A stretch of 64,000 nt of DNA, taken from contig NC_083341.1 in the NCBI RefSeq assembly GCF_019175385.1, positions 16,438,203-16,502,202 of the forward strand. The letters run 5' to 3'. This stretch comes from Lycium barbarum (taxonomy: Eukaryota > Streptophyta > Magnoliopsida > Solanales > Solanaceae). This document shows positions 57,134-64,000 of this stretch, piece by piece (the stretch's first letter is position 1; each line of letters starts with the position of its first letter). The position numbers and the translations under genes are program-made. The notes below the pieces were generated by a model. The model saw only the letters and a list, made by a program, of their open reading frames with translations, ran no database searches and was not told the origin of the DNA.

Positions 57134-59040
57134 TCCCAAATAATAACGGTGCCAAATTATTCATTTCCGAGATAAAACGGTTAGTTAGTACTACAAATGT
57201 TCTTGGAGAAATTAATCTTCTTTATTTTCTTGTTTGATAGTAAAGTTTATTGTGTATGAATGATGAGGGAAAGAGAAATGTAGATTTGTATTATATAGTA
57301 GCGGGAAACGTTAAGAGGGTTGCGTTTCATGCATAATCTCGTGATTCCACCAAATGTTAAGAGGGTTGTGTTTTTAGTATTTTCTCCGTCTCAATTTATG
57401 TAAAATAGCTTGCTTCCTTAGTCAATCCCTCACTTTGTACGCATAATGTGCATCTTTAGTTTCGTCGTATTACGATTCCTTTGGATAAACATTCCTTACA
57501 ATGGTCTCACATGAAAGTGTTCCTGTCAAAAGATGAATCTAAAGAAGGACATCATTTTGATGGAAGTGTTCACCTATCCAACTTCAAGTAGTTCGCAAAA
57601 AGATCGGATACGCAATTGTGCAACAATTTATAATCAGGATCAAGCCTATATCTGTCAACAACCTTTTTCGCCATATCAATTTTCTTTTGCTCCAGCCATC
57701 CTCGCTTTATGTTTCTCGATTTCAACTTTATTTTCATCTTTAATTCCACCAAATGGTCTCCGACCTCTGTTTTCCTCCATTGAATAAAACTAGGGCTTGT
57801 ATCTCCTTTCTCTCGGGAATATCATGTTTAAACGTTGAGGTTAGAGCTTTTTTCCACAAGATATACTTCGAGAAAAATAGACGGAGACCAGATTTGTTAA
57901 GTTTTTAGATAGTTAAAGGACTAAAATATGTAAATGTATATTTAAGGGACCATTTTAGACCTGCTCCCATAATTAAGGGACTATTTATGGTGTTTTCTCC
58001 ATTTGGTAATATAAAAGTGCTTATAAGTATTAGTAAAATATTCGATAAAAAACATATAACTTGGTTTTATCTACAATTTATAATCACTTGAGCCTTGAGT
58101 TTTGGTCAAGCTCTTTTGCAATTTTTAGAAGATTTTCCTCCTAAAACATCATTTTTAAGGGATTTTTACGCTCTATGTTAATTAGGATAATTACCCGATT
58201 TAGCCTATAATTCTCTTTTACATCCTTTAGCCGCCGGAGTCCAACTCGCCTTCATCTTCTCCTCCATCCTCTGCCTTTCTTTCTCACCAACATTAAAGCA
58301 CCATCTGAGAAGCTCGTTTTTCAGCTTCGTCGTTGAGCTATCCAGATCCATCGTTATACCATCGAACCACCATGTACTACCGGATCTCCACCCATAAACC
58401 ACCAAACTTCATCTTTATTTTGATTTATCCCGTCATTGATCTTGAGTTTAATTTGATCCGGTCTTAGCAAATACGACCTGGTAAAGTGTGTATAAACACG
58501 GATTATACATTATTATACACTTTTATACAATGATAGAAATGTGTATAAACACCTCTTATGTATAAACACCTCATGTATAAGTTTGTATAATATTGTAAAC
58601 CAGCATAAAAGTGTCTATAAGCACCTCTTTTACATTATTATACACTTTTATATAAGGTTGATACATTGTCTACAGTAAGTGTCTAATTTTGTATAATACT
58701 GTATATCATGTGTATAAACTTTGTTGCAAAAAGAATTGGATATGCGGTGTAAATAAAAATATGGCTACGTGGATAATATTTTATGCTGGATTGTATATTA
58801 TTGAAATTTCCCCAATTTTTAATTATCTTACTAGTTTATCTCCGTCATTCACACTTTCTTTAATGTAAAAGTTACTTAAAATTTATAATTTCTTATAAAT
58901 AGCTTTATAGATTATTTTAACAGAAAAGTGCTTACCGACAGTACCTTTTTATCAAATACATTAACAATTAGAGGTGGATCTAGGATTTTAGCTTTATGGG
59001 TTCAACCTTTAAGACTAACATTGAACTCATTTGGGCAATT
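57134..59040. other. Upstream flank of the CNOT9-like gene; no other gene seen
   Basis: The promoter of the minus-strand gene should lie at the left end; no clear TATA box is fixed. TTCTCCGTCTCAATTTATGT at about 57382 is the typical end of a common plant MITE, and AGACGGAGACC near 57880 may be its other end. At 58490-58740 there are many GTGTATAAAC / TTATACACTTTTATA repeats. Confidence 0.45.
58490..58740. repeat. TATACAC-rich degenerate repeats
   Basis: GTGTATAAACACC and TTATACACTTTTATA recur several times with irregular spacing. They read almost the same on both strands, so the stretch is rich in short inverted repeats. Confidence 0.7.
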
Positions 59041-59460
59041 TGCACGATTTCCCTTATTCGGGGTGGTCTTTAATTTTTGCCCCTCAAATTGCTGGTCTTT
59101 AATTTTTGCCCTTCGCCTAAAATACCTCAAGGTTCTGAGTTCGAATCTCGGCTCAATCAAAAACAAAATCACAAAGCAGAGTTTCGTAGCAAAATTAGGC
59201 ATATTCGGGAGCCTAACTTTGTAGAATTCAGAGTAAAAAAAAAAATTGACTTAAGATAAACCCATGCCTTGCTAATTTTTTTTATAAGGCAAACTTTTCG
59301 CGAAGTCTTGTCTTGCGATTTTTTTTTGACTGAGCGGGAGTTCGAACCCAAAACCTCGGGGTATTTTCAACCACTTTTTTAGGCAAAGGGAAAAGATTAA
59401 GGACCAACAATTTGAGGGGCAAAAATTAAAGACCGCCCCCCAATAAGGACGATCCGTGCA
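59041..59460. mobile_element. Foldback element with ~130-bp inverted arms
   Basis: The left arm from TGCACGATTTCCCTTATTC runs through GGTCTTTAATTTTTGCCCC and GAGTTCGAATCTCGGCTCA. The reverse complement of the right arm (ending at 59460) has TGCACGGATCGTCCTTATT, the same TCTTTAATTTTTGCCCC, then GGGTTCGAACTCCCGCTCAG, in the same order. The centre is a short A/T-rich loop. There is no coding. Both arms contain a pol III B-box-like GTTCGAA motif. Confidence 0.85.
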
Positions 59461-60320
59461 AAAAAATGAACTCAAAATGAACTCATCTATGATTAAATTA
59501 TGAACTCCTATTTATTATTTATTACAATTTTAATAGAATGTTACACATAAATTTATCCTCTACATGAAAAGTACTGGTTCAAATGAACCCGCTAACCTAA
59601 AGTTGTGTCCACCTTGTTAATTGTATATTTACATATTCAGCACTTCTATCCAAAAGTATGTATTTCTCAGTTGTAAAATCTATACGCTACAATCGTTCTC
59701 AGTTGTAAAACCACAAAATCGATAACTCTTTCCTTGAATTCTCGGTTGAAGAACCACGAACTCAAATTATTTCTTTAATTCTCAATTGTATATCCATGAA
59801 TCCGCAGAAATATGTATATGTGCAAAACCTATTTGAAAGTTATTGTGCTTTTGAGATTTAACCAGTATTATTGTCCAATTGTATGAGAAACTCAAGCACA
59901 ATATTTGGAGTTCAAATTTATAAAAGGGAAACTCCATAACAACATCTGAAGTTCGAACTTATACAAACGACACTCCATGACACTATCCTGAAGCTTGAGA
60001 AGGAACTATTCAAACTCCATGAATTCTAGGGCTCAATTCCTCAAATAGTTATTAAATTTGCAGAAAAGTTCCACTAAAGTAATTTTTGAACTTTTTTGGA
60101 CAATAAGGTCATCAAACTATATGCCTATGTTTCCGAAAAAAAGTAAAACAATCCAATTTTGGACATAAGACCCTTAACCCATTTTTAAATTATAAAAATC
60201 ATTTAAATATCTCAATTTTATTTTAAAATGTGGAAAATATTAATTCGAACAAGAAGATCATAATATTGCAATATTGTTTCTAAGTAGACAATAAAAGGAT
60301 ACAGTTGAATGGTAGTAGAA
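59461..60320. other. AT-rich intergenic DNA, nothing recognised
   Basis: There are no genes or named repeats. A short internal similarity (CAGTTGTAAAAC / TCGGTTGAAGAACCACGAA at 59669-59760) is too weak to classify. Confidence 0.5.
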
Positions 60321-61179
60321 TGTCACGACCCAAACCGATGGGCCATGACTAGTGCCCGAGTTGGACACTTGTATACGAACCTGTTAGATATAATCAGACT
60401 AATACTAAGGACAACGTGAAAATCTATAAAAGCATGATGTAGACTCATAATGCCATATATCAAAATGAACCTGTCTCCTAAGGGGTCACAGTTAATCCAA
60501 ACATAACAAAAGCTGCAGGCCGACAAGGCTGCCACTATACACGTGAGTATTCAAAACGAACTACATCTGTACAACTGACTAGACTATATATATATATACA
60601 ACCCACATATGTCTACAGACCTCTAAGAGTCTGACAAGGCCTATGTCAAAAGGATTTGTACCAAAATGAACCAAGCTCCGGAATAATGGAGCTCCCAAGC
60701 AGCTGGGCCGAAGTCCTAAGCCGTAGGATCGCCAATCTGAGCACCTGTACCTGCGGGCATGAAACGCAGCCCCCGAGGAAAGGGGGTCAGTACGAATAAT
60801 GTACCGAGTATGTAAGGCAGAACTGAAACAATACATCTCGACTCGGACGATAAAAGAGTAACAGACTCAACCTGTACCTGTAACCAACTCTGATAAGCAT
60901 GTACATGCATATGAACTTTTGATGCAGCATGAGTATATATATATATATATATATATATATTATGCATGCCTTTACCCTGCTCGCAGCCCCTTCGGGCAGC
61001 CGCTTCCGGCTTAATAATGATCGTATACCAGCTGATCAGGTGGTTTGCGTATATATAACGCCTTAGCCCTTTTCCCTTCCCCATGAAATGATGTCGTGCA
61101 TGTATGTAAATATGCAAATGCATGAAAATCTTTGAAAACCATCAAAAGACTCCCTTTGGAGCAACTTTTATTTCAAAAC

Positions 61180-61255
61180 GGGAACTTCTTCCCTTTTCTT
61201 AAAAATGGGAACTTCTTCCCCTTTTTCTCAAAAAATGGGAACTTCTTCCCCTTTT
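61180..61255. repeat. ~28-bp tandem repeat, three copies
   Basis: GGGAACTTCTTCCC recurs at 61180, 61207 and 61237, each followed by T-rich and A-rich linkers; each core is itself nearly palindromic. Confidence 0.9.
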
Positions 61256-61530
61256 CATTTGTCTCCTTCGAGACTCAAAAATCAAATGTAAAATGCATAG
61301 GAAAGAGAACCTTACGAATGTCCCCTTCGGGAATTAGACAACATTATGAAATCGCACAACTTATGGGTGCCCCTGCGGGACTTAAGAGGTCAAAGATACG
61401 AATACTTCTACACTGTCTAGGAATAGAGTCTTTGGAGTTCATTTATTTGTTGGGTTCATTTAGATAATAAGGATCTTCATCACTACCATAATCATCACCA
61501 CTATCATGTATCACTTTGAATGATCCATAA

Positions 61531-61660
61531 CATAAACTGAGGCCATAGGTTATATAGCACGCTCAGGCATAAGCTGAGGCCATAGCACACCCAGACATAA
61601 GCTGAGGCCATAGCACACTCAGACATAAGCCGAGGCCATATATTATATAGCACGCTCAGT
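61531..61660. repeat. 28-bp tandem repeat, four copies
   Basis: CATAA(A/G)C(T/C)GAGGCCATA starts at 61540, 61568, 61596 and 61624, an exact 28-bp period, with CACGCTCAG / CACACTCAG linkers. Confidence 0.92.
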
Positions 61661-63022
61661 CACGTCATGAAATCATCTAGAAACTTAGGCTTGAAATTCT
61701 CTAAGATTGGGGTCATTGTAAGATTTTCCAGAAACTATAGACTTCTGGCATTTCTAGGAGTAAAAATATTATGGATGTCATGTATGGAATCAAAACATAG
61801 GAATCATGCCTTTGAAAGAAAGGAACGAGCCTTAATATACCTGATTGATCTCTTACGAATTAACGCTAATTCTCCCGAACTTGAAAATCTACATTCAAGA
61901 GAAATTATACTACCGTTAGACTTATTGTCATATACCTATCTCGAGTCCTTAAACCAAACTTCTTTAGAATCTGCCAAAATTCGGGCAGCATCTCCCCTGT
62001 TTATATGCCTATCCCAAAATTACAATTCAGCAACCAATCAACAACAACAACAATACCAACATCAACAACACTATTATTCATACCAATATATTCCATAAAC
62101 ATCCCACACGATGTTTTTCAACATACAACAACCATATACACTTCCTTTCATCCCAATCAAGGAGTATAATCTCATCAACAATGTTAGATACCACTTCTAT
62201 ACGTATAAATCAGCCCAGACACATGGCCACAACATGTTCAAAATAACCCATAGACACAACAACTACAACACAACACTTTATGACCTTTCCTCCATAACTA
62301 TTTTCACTTTTCCGGCTTGCTAAACCTTCAAATAAACTCAACATAAGAGATGGGATGAAAAACATACCTTATATTTGAAGAAACTCAGCCACATCAACTT
62401 TTTCCAACACCAAACTTAAGTAGAAGCAAGAACAATCACCTTTCGTGGGCTAGTTTGGCGTAATCTAGTTAAATTCTTGATTTATTGGACTATAATGTTT
62501 GGGGAAGTGTGGATAAATTTCTAGGACTCTTTAGAATGTTATTTGCTGAAAAAAACGGGGTTGATGGGGGTATTTATTCCCCTCCTAGGTCGGTTTCACC
62601 GACTTCCTCAAGTGGGGCCTGCGGAGCCTTTTGGCAGCTTAGGGTCTTGATCTTAAAATGGCTATAACTTTTGATCCCAATGTTTTGTGAGGGCCCACGA
62701 CATACGGTTGGAAAGCTCTTTCAATTATCTACAACTTTCATTCTTTGGTGTTTTTCCAAATTCCAATCTTATAATAGCGTTTTGGCCCCTCCAAGTTAGG
62801 TCATCCGAAAACGTATCTTCAAAACATCCTTTTGGAGGGCTTATGTCCATATTTGGCTTAAGGGTCCTTCTTAAGATTTGCTCAACTTTCCATGTACTAC
62901 TCATATCACTTTTCATATGTCCTTTACAAAATTCCAACATGTGGGCCCCACCTTAACTTATGGTTACGAGGGCTATCATCAAATAACGTGTTAACTGATT
63001 TGCTCCATACGATCCCCAAATG

Positions 63023-63023
<1 letters not shown>

Positions 63024-63075
<52 letters not shown>
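63024..63075. repeat. (AT)n microsatellite
   Basis: About 26 uninterrupted AT dinucleotides lie inside the solo LTR. A shorter (AT) run is at about 60933-60961. Confidence 0.97.
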
Positions 63076-63078
<3 letters not shown>

Positions 63079-63192
63079 TTATACTCGGATGATATAATCT
63101 TCATCCCTAATCTTTGTATAACTTTGCTCTCCCTTGAGCTCATACTAAGCCGTCTACAGTCTTGGTAACGCAAAATTTTCCAGGGTGCAACA

Positions 63193-63739
63193 TAGAACTA
63201 AGCATATTGTGAATAACTTTCCCTGATATATAAAATTTTCAATTATAAAAAATTATATTCCAAAAACGTGTTTTATTATTGTGTATATATTATTGTCTGG
63301 GTTGATTTATTGGCATTTTACAATATTTGTTTTAATGTTATTTAAATTTTATTATATCACATCTCATCGTCAAATCCATAGGATGAAAAGTCCTATTTTA
63401 TGTGATGATCAATTTGGTGTGGTTGCATTGTTTGTCATTTTATCTTTATTTTGCTTCCCCTCACTCATCAATTATATTTTCGCCAAAACCAAACATAAAG
63501 AAAGATGGAAAGAAGGCTACTTCACAATGCAAACCCAAACGTTGACTCGCACTGCAGCTCAAATTCAGAATAAACAATGACTCCAATATTGAAAATTCTC
63601 AAGTCTGAGATTCCTTTTTATTTCACAAATTGATGGATCCCAAGTATATGGACCCAAAAGTACAAAACTTGAATTTATAAGTTTGTAAAACAAAAAACAA
63701 GGGCAGACCAGCTTGAAGTATATACAAGAGGCAAAAAAC
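63193..63739. other. Intergenic DNA after the solo LTR
   Basis: It begins with the TAGAA target duplication. No gene or repeat is recognised before the duplicated segment starts. Confidence 0.5.
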
Positions 63740-64000
63740 CTGGTTCTGATGTGCCATGTTAAGTAAATCATCAAATCTATTGTGACTATTTATTCTCTAA
63801 TTCACGCTAAGGAATCAAAAGCCAAATGTGGAAAGCAAAGTAAAAGGAGAATCTTCATTCAGCAAGCAGTTAGCCTAGTTGGAAGTTCATACTCAAAACC
63901 TTTACATATACTACAGTAAAGCTGCAAATTGTACTTAGTATACTACAAAGGAAAACTATTACTCCTAGTTTAAGATCTACAACAAGTTTCAAGCTTTACA
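63740..64000. repeat. Duplicated segment, copy 2 (runs off the window)
   Basis: It matches 45380-45704 in the same orientation, with indels. The last bases, CAAGTTTCAAGCTTTACA, equal the sequence about 30 bp before the RTE insertion point in copy 1. This suggests that a second copy of the locus downstream of the CNOT9-like gene, and perhaps of the gene itself, lies just right of the window. Confidence 0.85.

Larger units (their letters stand above)
60321..63192 (+). mobile_element. Solo LTR, 2872 bp
   Basis: It starts TGTCACGACCC and ends GGGTGCAACA, with TG...CA termini. A perfect 5-bp duplication TAGAA flanks it (60316-60320, 63193-63197). TGTCACGACCC is a common LTR start of Ty3 elements in Solanaceae. 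No primer-binding site or coding follows. Internal repeats at 61180-61255 and 61531-61660 and a TA microsatellite at 63024-63075 make several long but meaningless reading frames. Orientation is assumed from the recalled TGTCACGACCC start. Confidence 0.88.

Noticed and set aside
59125..59150. Possible tRNA around GAGTTCGAATCTCGG
   Set aside because: Only a B-box-like motif inside a foldback arm; no cloverleaf.
61132..62098. Two plus-strand frames of 111 and 143 codons
   Set aside because: They lie inside the solo LTR and are partly built from its tandem repeats; no recognisable protein.

Overview
This window is plant nuclear DNA, most likely from a Solanaceae species. The clues are split genes with GT-AG introns, a plant-type nuclear tRNA-Leu(UAA), an Au SINE, RTE/TS-type retroposon tails ending in TTG repeats, and a dense load of nested Ty3, copia, LINE, Helitron, MITE and solo-LTR insertions. 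Only three cellular loci are supported: a 14-exon ZW10 homologue (+ strand, 29477-42490), a tRNA-Leu (- strand, 44048-44130) and a divergent CNOT9/RCD1-like gene (- strand, 48786-57133).

Layout. 1-17175: a degenerate Tat/Ogre-lineage Ty3 retrotransposon on the minus strand. Read from its 5' end (right) to its 3' end (left) it has an LTR remnant, a leader, an uninterrupted extra ORF1, gag, protease, RT-RNaseH, a second RNase H, integrase, and a long 3' untranslated region with a 60-bp minisatellite. A complete 4265-bp solo LTR of the same family (7575-11839) sits inside its gag-pol with a perfect 5-bp target duplication. 17176-22071: an LTR-like promoter fragment, a Harbinger-like MITE, a possible foldback element and the 5' part of a broken copia element. 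22072-~27900: a second, plus-strand member of the Tat-like family, with a full 4217-bp LTR and a tRNA-Arg primer-binding site but no gag-pol (LARD-like), inserted in the copia element. 27900-29010: T-rich tandem repeats. 29041-42490: ZW10, whose introns hold two L1-type LINE fragments, an Au SINE, a second tRNA-type SINE, an RTE tail and a putative Helitron carrying a hAT-like MITE. 42491-45749: a gene desert with the tRNA. 45750-48325: a 5'-truncated RTE LINE with a perfect 18-bp target duplication. 48786-57133: the CNOT9-like gene, with a solo LTR in one intron and MITEs in another. 57134-64000: intergenic DNA with a foldback element and a 2.87-kb solo LTR (perfect TSD). The last ~260 bp repeat the sequence at 45.4-45.7 kb, which suggests a tandem duplication that continues past the window.

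How the genes relate. ZW10 is a vesicle-tethering/kinetochore protein and CNOT9 is a CCR4-NOT mRNA-decay subunit; nothing suggests they form a unit. The clearest biological interest lies in the divergent, possibly tandemly duplicated CNOT9-like gene with non-canonical splice donors, the putative Helitron with a possible captured exon in a ZW10 intron, and the way two related retrotransposons carry different tandem repeats in the same 3' untranslated position. I found no clearly new biological system. Exon coordinates come from reading-frame continuity and splice motifs, not from transcripts.
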